A stretch of 64,000 nt of DNA from Actinokineospora spheciospongiae (GCF_000564855.1 NZ_AYXG01000203.1:38635-102634); one strand, 5' to 3'. Shown: positions 8,073 to 16,642, counted from the first letter of the stretch. Numbers and translations are program-made. The notes: a model not told the origin generated them from the sequence alone.

Positions 8073-9239
8073 ATGGCTGCCCTCGACCTCGTCGACCGGG
8101 TCCGCACCCGCCTCGCGGGCCGGGAAGCCGACATGTCCGCGGCCGCGGTGGCCGAGGCCGTGCGCGCGGAAGCCGACGGCGTCCTCGGCGACGGCGACGT
8201 GCTCGCCGCGCTCACCCTGCTGGAGCAGGAGTTCATCGGCACCGGACCGCTGGACCCGCTGCTGCGGGACCCGGCCACGACCGACGTCCTGGTCACCGGG
8301 CCCGACCAGGTCTGGGTCGACGGCGCGGACGGCCTCCGCCGCACCGGCGTCCGCTTCACCGACGAGGACGCCGTCCGCAGGCTCGCCCAGCGCTTGGCCA
8401 TGTCCGCGGGCCGCAGGCTCGACGACGCCCAGCCCTACGTCGACGGCTGGCTGCCCACCGCCGGTGGCCGGGTCCGGATGCACGCCGTCCTCGCCCCGAT
8501 CGCCGCGGCGGGAACCTGCCTGTCCCTGCGCGTCCTGCGCCCCGCCTCCCACGACCTCACCGCCCTCCGGGCACTGGGCACCTTCGACGACGCCGTGCAC
8601 CACCTCCTCGACGCGATCATCACGGCCCGCTTGGCGTTCCTGGTCTCCGGTGGCACCGGCAGCGGGAAGACCACCCTGCTGGCGGGTCTCCTCGGCCGGG
8701 TCCCACCCGCCGAGCGGATCGTCTGCGTCGAGGACGCGGGTGAGCTGGAGCCCGGGCACCCCCAGTTCGTCCGGCTCCTCGCCCGCCCGCCCAACGTCGA
8801 GGGCGCGGGCGAGGTCACCCTCCGCGACCTGGTGCGCCAAGGCCTGCGCATGCGCCCCGACCGCATCGTCGTCGGCGAGGTCCGCGGCGCCGAGGTCTGC
8901 GACCTCCTGTCCGCGCTCAACACCGGTCACGACGGCGGCGCCGGAACGGTCCACGCCAACGCCCCCGCCGAAGTGCCCGTCCGGCTGGAGGCCTTGGCCG
9001 CCCTGGGGGGTCTGTCCCGAACCGCCCTGCACAGCCAATTCGCCGCGGCCGTCCACGTGATCCTCCACATGAGACGACTGGGCACCGGCGAGCGGCGCCT
9101 CACCGAGATCGGCGTGGTGGTCCGCCCGGCGGGTGGTGTGACCGTGCGCCCGGTGTGGCGCGCGGGTGAGTGGGCCGAGGGGCGTGCCGACCTGGACCGC
9201 CTTCTGGCCGGTCGAGGGGGTCGACCATGCGGCGACTGA
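8073..9239 (+). CDS. tadA: TadA/CpaF family secretion ATPase
   Basis: A 388-residue type II/IV secretion ATPase that would power assembly of Flp-type pili. It has a Walker A GGTGSGKT at residues 193-200, VCVEDAGELE (Asp box/Walker B region), RMRPDRIVVGEVRGAE and HDGGAGTVHANAP, all diagnostic for TadA/CpaF. The ATG at 8073 is supported by AAAGGAG 7 nt upstream; an earlier in-frame ATG lies inside ssd and is not used. The length is close to that of actinobacterial relatives, which lack the long N-terminal part of Gram-negative CpaF. It sits between ssd and tadB. Confidence 0.93.
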   Translation: MAALDLVDRVRTRLAGREADMSAAAVAEAVRAEADGVLGDGDVLAALTLLEQEFIGTGPLDPLLRDPATTDVLVTGPDQVWVDGADGLRRTGVRFTDEDAVRRLAQRLAMSAGRRLDDAQPYVDGWLPTAGGRVRMHAVLAPIAAAGTCLSLRVLRPASHDLTALRALGTFDDAVHHLLDAIITARLAFLVSGGTGSGKTTLLAGLLGRVPPAERIVCVEDAGELEPGHPQFVRLLARPPNVEGAGEVTLRDLVRQGLRMRPDRIVVGEVRGAEVCDLLSALNTGHDGGAGTVHANAPAEVPVRLEALAALGGLSRTALHSQFAAAVHVILHMRRLGTGERRLTEIGVVVRPAGGVTVRPVWRAGEWAEGRADLDRLLAGRGGRPCGD

Positions 9240-9419
9240 CGGCGACCATCGAGGCGGTTTTGGCGCCTGCGGTTTCGACGTCTGTGGATTCGGCGGCTGT
9301 GGATTCGGCGACGCCGGACAGGGCGGTGCGGCTTGGGTGGGGCAGAGGGGTCTTTCGGGTCGATTCCACATCATGTCCTTTGTGGAAGGTAGTCGGATCG
9401 GGTGCAGGGAGGATGGGGC
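9240..9419 (+). other. Spacer between tadA and tadB with short direct repeats
   Basis: The 180-bp spacer has the 14-mer CTGTGGATTCGGCG twice in succession near 9284-9315 and is less GC-rich than the flanks. I found no credible gene. It may be a degraded coding tail or a slippage-expanded spacer. Confidence 0.4.
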
Positions 9420-10214
9420 GTGCTGGGTCTGCTGTTCGTGGCCGGGGCGGTGTTGTCGTGGCCGTCCGGTGCTGCCGCGCGGAGGCTGCGGGCCTTGCGG
9501 GGGCCACGGGTGCGGCGGTGGGCGCCGCCTCGACCGCGCACGGTGTTGGTCGTCGCCGGGTGCGGGCTGGTGGGGTGGGTTCCCTTCGGAGCGGGCGGGG
9601 CGGTGGCCGCCTGCATCGCCGGGGTGAGCGTGTGGCGCGGTCAGCTGGCCCGGCGGCGCTCGCGCGAGACCCTGGCCGGGATCGAGGGATTCGCCGAATC
9701 CGTGCGGGCCCTGGTGTCGGAGCTGACCGCGGGCGCGCACCCCGCCACCGCGGCCGAGCACGCCGCCGTCGACGCCGACCCGGCCTCGGCCAAGGCCCTG
9801 CGCGCAGCCGCCGCCGCGGCCCGGCTCGGGGGTGGCGTCGGTGCCGCGCTGGCCCGTGCGGAACTCCCCGCCACCCTGTCCGCCGCCACCCGGCGAGTCG
9901 GTCGGGCGTGGGACCTGGCGGGTCGCCACGGCCTCCCCCTGGCCGAGGTCCTCGATGCCGTCCGCCGCGACCTCGACCACCGGGCCCGCTTCGCCCACCA
10001 GGTCGACGCCAGGATGGCGGGTCCCAGGACCAGCGCCGCCGTCCTCGCCGCCCTGCCGGTCCTCGGTGTCCTCCTCGGCGAGGCCATGGGCGCCGCACCC
10101 CTGGCGGTGTTCACCACACCGGCGGGTCAGGTCCTCCTGGTGCTCGGCGTCGCGCTCGCCGCGGCGGGTGTCGCCTGGACGTCGCACCTGACCGGCCAGG
10201 TGGTTTTCCGATGA
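9420..10214 (+). CDS. tadB: TadB-like inner-membrane pilus assembly protein
   Basis: A 264-residue TadB/GspF-type platform protein. Hydrophobic segments occur near residues 1-20 (VLGLLFVAGAVL), 42-68 and in the last 70 residues (AAVLAALPVLGVLLGEAMG and [15 protein letters not shown]). The central helical part includes the GspF-like pattern GFAESVRALVSELTAGAHPA and the AARLGGGVGAAL region. GTG at 9420 is chosen because GGGAGG lies 8 nt upstream; the frame is open from 9402. With TadA and TadC it would form the motor platform in the membrane. Length and context fit the Rv3658c-type gene. Confidence 0.82.
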   Translation: MLGLLFVAGAVLSWPSGAAARRLRALRGPRVRRWAPPRPRTVLVVAGCGLVGWVPFGAGGAVAACIAGVSVWRGQLARRRSRETLAGIEGFAESVRALVSELTAGAHPATAAEHAAVDADPASAKALRAAAAAARLGGGVGAALARAELPATLSAATRRVGRAWDLAGRHGLPLAEVLDAVRRDLDHRARFAHQVDARMAGPRTSAAVLAALPVLGVLLGEAMGAAPLAVFTTPAGQVLLVLGVALAAAGVAWTSHLTGQVVFR

Positions 10215-10230
10215 GTCCGCGCCGAGGCAG

Positions 10231-10448
10231 TCGCACTCGCGGCGGTGTGGCGCTCGCATCCGAGACGAACCGGGAGGTCGTGGGATGAGCCGGTCGTTGC
10301 GGTCGTTGCGGTCGTTGCGCTTGCGGCGGTGTGGCGCTCGTACTCGGGGCGAACCGGGTGGTCGTGGGATGGGTCTGTTGTCGCGGTGGTTGCGCTTGCG
10401 GCGGTGTGGCGCTCGTACTCGGGGCGAACCGGGAGGTTGTGTGATGAG
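10231..10448 (+). repeat. Three degenerate tandem copies of a 57-59-bp unit between tadB and tadC
   Basis: Copies lie at 10231-10289, 10316-10372 and 10391-10448. All contain GCGGCGGTGTGGCGCTCG and, after a short variable part, a GAACCGGG element and an ATG (GGGATGAG, GGGATGGG, GTGATGAG). Start-to-start distances are 84-85 and 75 bp, both close to multiples of three, so the copies read in one frame with tadC. The end of copy 1 (ATGAGCCGGTCGTT) resembles the actual tadC start (ATGAGCCTGTCGTT), suggesting repeated duplication of the translation-start region. Confidence 0.85.
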
Positions 10449-10508
10449 TCCGGTGCCGACAGCAGGCGCTGCTGGTGCTGTGCGGTCGGCGAATCGGGGG
10501 GTCCCGTG

Positions 10509-11204
10509 ATGAGCCTGTCGTTCCTCCTGCTGGCCGTGGCGGTGGTGGTCGGGGTTCCGCCCGGTCGGGCCGGGCAGCGGTTGGCGGGGCTGGGCGGAGT
10601 CGTCCGTCGGAGGTGGCGGGTGCCGTTGCCGTTGCCGGTGGTGGCCGGGGTCGCGGTGGGGACTGCCGTCGCGGTGAACGCCGGTGTGGGGATCGGGATC
10701 ACGGTTGGGGCTGGGGCCTGGTGGGGTGCGGTGCGGCTGCTGCGACCCCGGCCACCGCCGGTGGACCGGCTCGGGTTGGCGGCCGGGTGGGACCTGCTCG
10801 CCGCCTGCCTCACCTCCGGGATGCCGGTGCCCACCGCGGTGCGGGTGGTGGCGGGCGACCTGCCCGGGCGGGCGGGGGCCGCCCTCCGCGACACCGCCGA
10901 CCTGCTCGCCATGGGTGCCGACCCGGCGCGCGCGTGGGCCGTGGCCCTCGCCTGCCCCGAGACCGCCGAGCTGGCCCGAGGTGCCCGCCGCACCACCCGC
11001 TCCGGGGCGGCACTCGCCGGGGTGGCCCGGGCGCTGGCGGCGGGCGTGCGCGAGCAGGCGACCGACCTGGCCGAGGAGAAGGCCCAGCGCGCGGCGGTGC
11101 GGGTCACCGGTCCGCTGGGGCTGTGCTTCCTCCCCGCCTTCCTCTGCCTGGGGGTCGCGCCCGTGGTCATCGGCCTGGTGGCCCGGTTGTCCACCCAGTT
11201 CTGA
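10509..11204 (+). CDS. tadC: TadC-like pilus assembly protein (type II secretion F domain)
   Basis: A 231-residue membrane protein with GspF/TadC character. Hydrophobic segments occur at residues 1-16 (LSFLLLAVAVVVGV), about 38-75 and the C-terminus (LCFLPAFLCLGVAPVVIGLV, a hallmark of TadC). The soluble loop contains LAACLTSGMPVPTAVRVVA and the RTTRSGAALAGVARAL segment. The ATG at 10509 follows GTG directly and has only a G-rich upstream stretch as a ribosome site. The same frame is open back to 10245 through the tandem repeats, so an N-terminally extended product with repeats cannot be excluded, but family length favours 10509. Confidence 0.82.
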   Translation: MSLSFLLLAVAVVVGVPPGRAGQRLAGLGGVVRRRWRVPLPLPVVAGVAVGTAVAVNAGVGIGITVGAGAWWGAVRLLRPRPPPVDRLGLAAGWDLLAACLTSGMPVPTAVRVVAGDLPGRAGAALRDTADLLAMGADPARAWAVALACPETAELARGARRTTRSGAALAGVARALAAGVREQATDLAEEKAQRAAVRVTGPLGLCFLPAFLCLGVAPVVIGLVARLSTQF

Positions 11205-11240
11205 CACCACCGATCTGACACCACTGAGAAGGGAGATGTT

Positions 11241-11414
11241 GTGCGCAAACAGGAGAGGGTGCTGTCCGATCCCGGGATGAGCACCGTGGAGTACTCGATC
11301 GGACTGCTCGTCGCCGCGGCGCTGGCGATGCTGCTGTACTCCGTCGTCACCGGAGGGGAGGTCGCCGCGGGGCTGCTCGGGCTGGTGCGGCGGGCCCTCT
11401 CGTTCGAGCCGTGA
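11241..11414 (+). CDS. Small Flp/DUF4244-type pilin
   Basis: A 57-codon gene starting with GTG (MRKQERVLSDPGMSTVEYS). AAGGGAG lies 6-7 nt upstream. The sequence has GMSTVEYSIGLLVAAALAML, the classic type IV/Flp pilin pattern: Gly before the processing site, Glu at position +5 (here GMSTVE) and a hydrophobic helix. Members of this family (DUF4244; Rv3656c position) are proposed to be the major pilin of the actinobacterial tad system. Its TGA overlaps the ATG of the next gene by one base, indicating translational coupling. A GMSTVE site would be cut by a prepilin peptidase, which is not encoded in the window. Confidence 0.87.
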   Translation: MRKQERVLSDPGMSTVEYSIGLLVAAALAMLLYSVVTGGEVAAGLLGLVRRALSFEP

Positions 11415-11755
11415 TGGCCGACCGGGGAGCGGTCACCGTTGAGGCCGCGGTGGCGCTCGGGGCGATCGTGCTCGTCCTGGCCTTCGCCCTGGGCGGGATC
11501 TCGGCCCTGTCCGCGCAGGTCCGGTGCGTCGACGCCGCCAGGGAAGCCGCGCGGCTCGCCGCCCGCGGCGAACCCGAGCGCGGCCGTGCCGCCGCGGTGG
11601 CCATCGCGCCGCCCGGCGCCGCGGTCGACATCCGCCGGTCCGGTGACGAGGTGACCGTCGTGGTCCACGCGGCCCCGGTCGGCGGGTTGCTTCCCGGGGT
11701 GGACCTGACAGCCGAGGCGTACGCCGTCGCCGAACCGGAGGGGGTGATTCCATGA
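11414..11755 (+). CDS. TadE family minor pilin
   Basis: A 113-residue TadE-like protein (Rv3655c position). It begins MADRGAVTVEAAVALGAI, a prepilin-type pattern with Glu at +5 relative to the Gly, followed by a hydrophobic helix (about residues 10-32). The remainder is a short periplasmic-like domain with AREAARLAARGEPERG. The start overlaps the stop of the pilin gene (TGATG) and the stop overlaps the next start (ATGA), so the three genes are translated in series. Confidence 0.85.
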   Translation: MADRGAVTVEAAVALGAIVLVLAFALGGISALSAQVRCVDAAREAARLAARGEPERGRAAAVAIAPPGAAVDIRRSGDEVTVVVHAAPVGGLLPGVDLTAEAYAVAEPEGVIP

Positions 11756-12489
11756 CCGGTGCTCCCGGAACCGGTGCTCCCGTGATCAGGACTTCCGTGA
11801 CCGCGGTCAACGCCCCGGCACTGCCCGCTCGGACCGCCGCTGCACCGGGCACAACTGCACCAAGTGCGGCTTCACTGGGCGCTGCTCCGCCGGGCGTGGC
11901 TGTACCGGGTGTCGTTGCACCGGGTGCGGCTTCGTCGGGCAGGCCTTCGCCGGGCACTGCCGCTCCGGGTGTCGTTGCACCAGACGTGGCTTCACCGGGC
12001 ACTGCTCCGCCAGGCGCGGCTGCTCCGGGCGTGGCTGTACCGGGTGCCGTTGCACCGGGTGCGGCTTCATCGGGCAAGCCTCCGCCGGGCACTGCCGCAC
12101 CGGGCGCAGCTCCGCCGGGTGGATCGGTCTCGCGGTGTGGGCGCGGTGGGGCGGGCGACGGCGGGTTCGCCACCGTGTGGGCGGCGGGGGTGATCATGGC
12201 GCTGGTGGTGGTGGCGGGGTTCGGCGTCCTGCTCGGGTCGGCCGTCGTGACCCGGCACCGGGCCGAGGCCGCCGCTGACCTGGCCGCGCTGGCCGGGGCG
12301 GGGCGGGCTGTCGACGGGGAGCGGTGGGCCTGTGACCGGGCGCGGTGGGTGGCGGATCGGATGCGGGTGGAGGTGGTCGGGTGCCGGGTCGACGGGTTCG
12401 TCGTGTCCGTGGTCGTGGTGGCGCGGCCACCGGGGGTGTTGGCGGGAGTCAGGAGTGGACGCGCGGTCGCGGTGGCCGGGCCCGTGTGA
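11752..12489 (+). CDS. TadE-like (Rv3654c family) protein with Pro/Gly/Ala-rich N-terminal extension
   Basis: Residues about 135-245 are a typical Rv3654c-family protein: GGFATVWAAGVIMALVVVAG pilin-like helix, RHRAEAAADLAALAGAGRAV and WACDRARWVADRM. Unlike relatives, which begin a few residues before the helix, this protein carries about 130 residues rich in APG/PGxA units, including two near-identical blocks encoded at 11891-11970 and 12026-12105 (offset 135 bp). The ATG overlaps the tadE stop (ATGA), which supports use of the distal start. An extension of this length is too long for a normal prepilin leader, so processing or membrane topology must differ, or an internal GTG is used. Confidence 0.75.
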   Translation: MTGAPGTGAPVIRTSVTAVNAPALPARTAAAPGTTAPSAASLGAAPPGVAVPGVVAPGAASSGRPSPGTAAPGVVAPDVASPGTAPPGAAAPGVAVPGAVAPGAASSGKPPPGTAAPGAAPPGGSVSRCGRGGAGDGGFATVWAAGVIMALVVVAGFGVLLGSAVVTRHRAEAAADLAALAGAGRAVDGERWACDRARWVADRMRVEVVGCRVDGFVVSVVVVARPPGVLAGVRSGRAVAVAGPV

Positions 12490-12844
12490 TCGGGTCGGGG
12501 GTCAAGCGGTCGCCGTGGAACGGTGAACGGCATCGCGGAAGTTGTTCACCGACTGTTCGCGGAGGTGGGTCACCCAGCGTGTAGCGGGTTGTTTCTGCTG
12601 GTGGGTGGCGCTTTCCGTAGTGCTGCCAGGTGGGCGGCGCTGCTCGGTGGGTGCCCACGTCCGAGTGATGGCCGCGGCGTCGGTGATCGGTCGGCTGGGC
12701 TTAGGTCGGCCGTTCTCGTTGTCGGCGCTCATCTTGCCAAAACGACCAGTGGTCGACGGTGAGTTCCGTGTTGGGCACCCATGGCGTTGAGTTCTCCACA
12801 GGGAGCCAACCCGGCCCCCGCCACCCGAGGAGGCACCGCCCGAG
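12490..12844. other. Intergenic between tad locus and prim-pol-like gene
   Basis: GGTGAAC ... GTTCACC (about 12520-12548) forms a 7-bp stem and could end the tad transcript. A minus-strand frame of 76 codons crosses it and is listed separately with low confidence. Nothing else is supported. Confidence 0.5.
12502..12732 (-). CDS. Possible small protein, unrecognised
   Basis: A 76-codon frame starting MSADNENGRPKPSRPITDAA and ending RDAVHRSTATA. It is hydrophilic and lacks membrane segments. By count roughly three quarters of its codons end in G or C, lower than neighbouring genes but above the other frames here. No strong ribosome site is present (GGCAAG just upstream). It could be a small DNA-binding or accessory protein, or simply a chance frame; I do not recognise a family. 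Confidence 0.25.
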   Translation of the reverse strand: MSADNENGRPKPSRPITDAAAITRTWAPTEQRRPPGSTTESATHQQKQPATRWVTHLREQSVNNFRDAVHRSTATA

Positions 12845-13471
12845 ATGATCGGTAGCGAAAGGTCGGACAGCTGGCGCAGGGCGTTCCAGGTCGAACTCCG
12901 CGCGGAGGCCATCGGTCTCGCGTTCCGCGGATGGCCGGTACTCCCGGGCACCTACCCGGCCGGTGCGCAGTGGGCGGGCCGACAGGACTTCGAGGCCACC
13001 GGGCCGGTTCCGGTGCACGACGACTGGCAGGCGCGGATCGGCACCCGGTCCGACCAGGTCGCCACCTGGTGGGCCGGGCAGCCCTACAGCCTGCTGCTGG
13101 CCACCGGTGCCGGGTACGACGCCATCGAGGTCGACGTCGAACTGGGTCGCCGGGCCGCGGGTGTGCTGCGCTCCGTGGGGGTGCCGGTGCCGATCATCGC
13201 CACGCCGGACAGCAAGTGGTTGTTCCTGACCACTTCGAACCGGGCGCTCGACGCCGAACTCGCCGAGAGCGGTGTGGTCCTGCGCGGTGCGGGTGAGTGG
13301 ATCACCCTGCCGCCGAGCCCGGCCAGCCACGGCGTCGTGCACTGGCGGGTCAAGCCCGAGGTGTGCGGGTGGCAGATCCCGGCGTCGCGGGTGGTGCAGG
13401 ACGCGCTGCTCGACGCGTTGGGGCTGCCCACCTACGACCGGTTGGCCACCCAGTTGGTCACCGCCGACTAG
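12845..13471 (+). CDS. Prim-pol-like protein (bifunctional primase/polymerase N-terminal domain)
   Basis: A 208-residue stand-alone protein of the actinobacterial family annotated as bifunctional DNA primase/polymerase. Family features are LAFRGWPVLPGTYPAG near residue 25, WWAGQPYSLLLATGAGYDAI, DSKWLFLTT and WITLPPSPASHGVVHWRV. The catalytic carboxylates expected of archaeo-eukaryotic primases are not clearly present; DAIEVDVE is the only acidic cluster at the right place. The protein is far shorter than phage or plasmid primases and lacks a helicase module, so a regulatory or vestigial role is possible. GAGGAGG lies 12 nt before the ATG. Confidence 0.72.
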   Translation: MIGSERSDSWRRAFQVELRAEAIGLAFRGWPVLPGTYPAGAQWAGRQDFEATGPVPVHDDWQARIGTRSDQVATWWAGQPYSLLLATGAGYDAIEVDVELGRRAAGVLRSVGVPVPIIATPDSKWLFLTTSNRALDAELAESGVVLRGAGEWITLPPSPASHGVVHWRVKPEVCGWQIPASRVVQDALLDALGLPTYDRLATQLVTAD

Positions 13472-13979
13472 CTCGACCGGTTCCGGTCCGAGTGCGACAG
13501 ACCCACAACTGAATGACCACTGTGGTCGGTCCCGTGCGCGCCCGCCGCGAGCACGGACCGCCACTCCCGCCAGTCCGCGACGGCGACACCCCTTCCGCCC
13601 CTGGTGCGTGTCGCCGCCGGACCGGCAGCCAGCCGAGCACCGCTGGAGGCGTCCGTCTCCCGCACGCGCACGGATCTGGGACGAGCGGCCACCAGGCCGC
13701 GGTCGGCGAAACCCGCCCCGGGAATGCCATCCGCTCGACACCATCCGCCTCCCAGGTGTCGACGACCGGTAGTCCCCGCCGATCGGTTCCCGGAGTCCGA
13801 GCGCCGCGGTCGCAGACGGATCGCCGCGGGCTCGGTGGCAGGCAGCGCGCCGGGGTTGCGCGCCGACATCTTGTCGGCGCCCCCCGGCGCCGCTGCTTTT
13901 CCCACCCCGCTGCTTCCCGCTCGCTGCTTTCCCAAGCCCACTGTGTTTCCGGCCCCGCAGGATCTCCGGGTCCGCGTGA
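13472..13979. other. Intergenic, no supported gene
   Basis: About 500 bp between convergent genes. Several frames are open, as expected at this GC content, but none has a ribosome site or recognisable sequence. A local motif CGCTGCTTTTCCCACC / CGCTGCTTTCCCAAGC repeats around 13889-13938. Confidence 0.5.
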
Positions 13980-16373
13980 TCAGTCCCGGATGGTGTTGAG
14001 GACTGTGGTGAGCACGGCTATGGCGCCCTTCTTGTTCAACGGGTCATTGCCGTTGCCGCACTTGGGGGACTGGACGCAGGAGGGGCACCCCTCGGGGCAC
14101 TCGCAGGCGGCTATCGCCTTCCTCGTCGCGGTCAGCCACGGGATGAGGGCCGCGTGGCCCCGGTCGGCGAAACCCGCTCCGCCGGGGTGGCCGTCGTGGA
14201 CGAAGACCGTGGGCTGCTCGGTGTCGGGGTGCAGGGCGGTGGAGACGCCGCCGATGTCCCAGCGGTCGCAGGTGGCGAACAGGGGCAGCAGGCCGATCGC
14301 GGCGTGCTCCGCCGCGTGCAGGGCGCCGGGGACCTCCGAGCGCTTCAGGCCCGCTCGGTCCAAGCCCTTCCCGGTCACCAGGTCCTCGGTGAGGGTGTAC
14401 CAGACGGCGCGGGTGTGGAGGGTGTTCTCCGGGAGGTCCAGGGGGATCTGGTCCAGGACCTCGCCGCTGGGGAGCTTGCGCAGGTAGGCGACGACCTGCG
14501 AGGTCACCGCGACCTCGCCCAGGCAGACCCGGACCTCGCCGCCGCCCAGGGCCGGGTGGACCGTCTCCGACACCGTGTCGAGGATCGTGATGTCGACCAG
14601 TTCGCGCGGGGTGGTGGTCCACTCGGGGGTCTCCGGGTGGACCATGGCCAAGCCGGACTCCAGGTCGAGTTCGTCGACCACGTACGACGAGCCCTGGTGC
14701 AGGTAGATGGCGCCGGGGTGCACGGTGGCGCAGGCGTTGCCGGGGTTGACCGTACCGAGCATCCGGCCCGAGTCCGCTTCCACCACGGCGATCTGGTCGC
14801 CGCCCGAGCCGCGGATGTCGACCAGGCCGTGCGGGCGTTCGCGCTGGGTCCAGTACCAGCCGGTGGGCCGCTTGCGGAGGGTTCCCTCGGCCACAAGGTC
14901 ATCGAGGACCGCCCTCGCCTGCTCGCCGCCGAAGTCGGGGAGGCAGTCCGCGGTCAGCGGGAGTTCGGCGGCGGCGCAGGCCAGTTGCGGGGCCAGGACG
15001 TACGGGTTGCCCGGGTCGGTGACGGTGGCCTCGACGGGCTTGTCGAGGACCGCGGCGGGGTGGTGCACCAGGTAGGTGTCCAGCGGGTCGTCCCTGGCCA
15101 CGAAGACGACCAGGGAGCCGTCGCCCGCCCGGCCCGCCCGCCCCGCCTGCTGCCAGAACGAGGCGAGGGTCCCGGGGTAGCCCGCGACCACCACGGCGTC
15201 GAGGCCCGCGATGTCGACACCCAGTTCCAGGGCGTTCGTGCTGGCCACGCCCAGGAGGCGGCCGTCGGCGAGGGCGGCTTCGAGGGCCCGGCGCTCCTCC
15301 GGGAGGAACCCGGCGCGGTAGGCGGCCACCCGGTCGGGCAGGTCGGCGTCGACCTCGGCGAGGATGCGCTTGGCGCCGAGCGACGTCAGCTCCGCGCCCA
15401 GGCGGGAGCGGACGAACGCCAGCGTGCGCGCCCCCTCGATCACCAGGTCGGCGAGGATGCGGGCGGACTCGGCGCCCGCCGAGCGGCGGACCGGGGCGCC
15501 GTTCTCCCCCGCCACGTCGTCGAGCAGCGGGGGTTCCCAGAGGGCGACCGTGCGGGCGCCGCGCGGGGAGCCGTCGTCGGCGACCGCTGCGCAGTCCACT
15601 CCGGACAGGCGGGTGGCGGAGGCGGCCGGGTTCGACACCGTGGCCGAGGCCAGCACGAACACCGGGTCGGCGCCGTAGCGGCGGCACACCCGGCGCAGCC
15701 TGCGCAGCAGCAGGGCCACGTGCGAGCCGAACACGCCCCGGTAGGAGTGGCACTCGTCGACGACGACGTAGCGCAGGCGGCGGAAGAACATCGACCAGCG
15801 GCCGTGGGCGGGCAGGATGCCGCGGTGGAGCATGTCCGGGTTGGTGAACACCCAGCGGGCGTGCGCGCGCACCCAGTCGCGCTCGGCGGTCGGGGTGTCG
15901 CCGTCGAAGGAGGCGGCGCGGACGCCGGGGAGGTCGAGGGCGGAGACCGAGCGCAACTGGTCGGCACCGAGGGCCTTGGTGGGGGAGAGGTAGAGCGCGG
16001 TGGCGCGGGTGTCGCCGGTCAGGGCGGTCAGCACCGGAAGCTGGTAGGCCAGGGACTTCCCGGAGGCGGTGCCGGTGGCGATGACCACGCTGCGGCCCGC
16101 GTGCGCGTGCTCGGCCGCCTCGACCTGGTGCGACCACGGTTCGCGCACGCCGCACGCGGTGAACGCGGCGCGCACGGGGTCGGGCGTCCACTCCGGCCAC
16201 GGGACCACCCTGGCCGCCCGCTCGGGCAGCTCGGCGACGTGGGTCAGCGGCTCCTCGCCCGCAGGCACCCCGGCGAGCACCCGCCTGAGCAGGTGGGTGC
16301 CCCGGTCCGGCTCCGCCGCGCCCGCCGGGAGAGCCGCGACCGTCGGGAGATCTGTGGCCGACTCGACACGCAC
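13980..16373 (-). CDS. DEAD/DEAH-box helicase with DUF1998 zinc domain (MrfA/YprA-like)
   Basis: A 797-residue superfamily 2 helicase. The Walker A is IATGTASGKSLAYQLP (about residues 97-112), the Walker B/motif II is VVVDECHSYRG (about 203-213), and motif VI-like QQAGRAGRAGDGSLVVFV follows. The C-terminus has the DUF1998 cysteine cluster CECPEGCPSCVQSPKCGNGN, four Cys that bind zinc or iron. Bacillus subtilis MrfA (YprA) with the same architecture excises mitomycin adducts as a 3'-5' helicase. The Rv3649 orthologue also lies near tad and topA. The GTG start at 16373 follows a run of six G. It is transcribed toward the tad locus from its own promoter. Confidence 0.87.
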   Translation of the reverse strand: MRVESATDLPTVAALPAGAAEPDRGTHLLRRVLAGVPAGEEPLTHVAELPERAARVVPWPEWTPDPVRAAFTACGVREPWSHQVEAAEHAHAGRSVVIATGTASGKSLAYQLPVLTALTGDTRATALYLSPTKALGADQLRSVSALDLPGVRAASFDGDTPTAERDWVRAHARWVFTNPDMLHRGILPAHGRWSMFFRRLRYVVVDECHSYRGVFGSHVALLLRRLRRVCRRYGADPVFVLASATVSNPAASATRLSGVDCAAVADDGSPRGARTVALWEPPLLDDVAGENGAPVRRSAGAESARILADLVIEGARTLAFVRSRLGAELTSLGAKRILAEVDADLPDRVAAYRAGFLPEERRALEAALADGRLLGVASTNALELGVDIAGLDAVVVAGYPGTLASFWQQAGRAGRAGDGSLVVFVARDDPLDTYLVHHPAAVLDKPVEATVTDPGNPYVLAPQLACAAAELPLTADCLPDFGGEQARAVLDDLVAEGTLRKRPTGWYWTQRERPHGLVDIRGSGGDQIAVVEADSGRMLGTVNPGNACATVHPGAIYLHQGSSYVVDELDLESGLAMVHPETPEWTTTPRELVDITILDTVSETVHPALGGGEVRVCLGEVAVTSQVVAYLRKLPSGEVLDQIPLDLPENTLHTRAVWYTLTEDLVTGKGLDRAGLKRSEVPGALHAAEHAAIGLLPLFATCDRWDIGGVSTALHPDTEQPTVFVHDGHPGGAGFADRGHAALIPWLTATRKAIAACECPEGCPSCVQSPKCGNGNDPLNKKGAIAVLTTVLNTIRD

Positions 16374-16428
16374 CCCCCGATTTTCGCACAGGTGTACGAG
16401 GTTCCCGTGCTCCGCGGGGCGACACGCG

Positions 16429-16454
16429 GTGTGATCATGAGATTTCGATCACAC
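16429..16454. promoter_or_regulatory. Palindrome in the helicase-hppA divergent region
   Basis: GTGTGATC-N10-GATCACAC is a perfect 8-bp inverted repeat 55 bp upstream of the helicase start and 189 bp upstream of hppA. It resembles a Crp/GlxR site in its half-sites, but the spacer is too long for that family. It may be an operator of another regulator. Confidence 0.4.
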
Positions 16455-16642
16455 TACGGCGGTGTTGCATAACGGAGGGTGCACGGTGTGGAACAGATTC
16501 GCGTCAGTGATCCGCTTTACCAATAGACTTCCGAGCGGACCACTGATTGTGGTGGCCCACACGTGCAAACGGGGTCGGTGGACGTCGTGTGGTAGTGGCG
16601 GTCGGCCGGCGCTGAACACCAGGCAGATCCTCAGGAGGCCGG

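Noticed and set aside
10245..10508. An 88-residue N-terminal extension of TadC containing the repeats
   Set aside because: Open in frame, but TadC relatives start at the equivalent of 10509 and the repeats look like duplicated non-coding start regions; kept only as a finding.
13468..13941. Minus-strand 157-codon frame in the gap before the helicase
   Set aside because: Mostly Arg/Gly/Ala with no ribosome site or recognisable sequence.
16429..16454. Crp/GlxR binding site
   Set aside because: The TGTGA and TCACA half-sites are 14 bp apart instead of 6.
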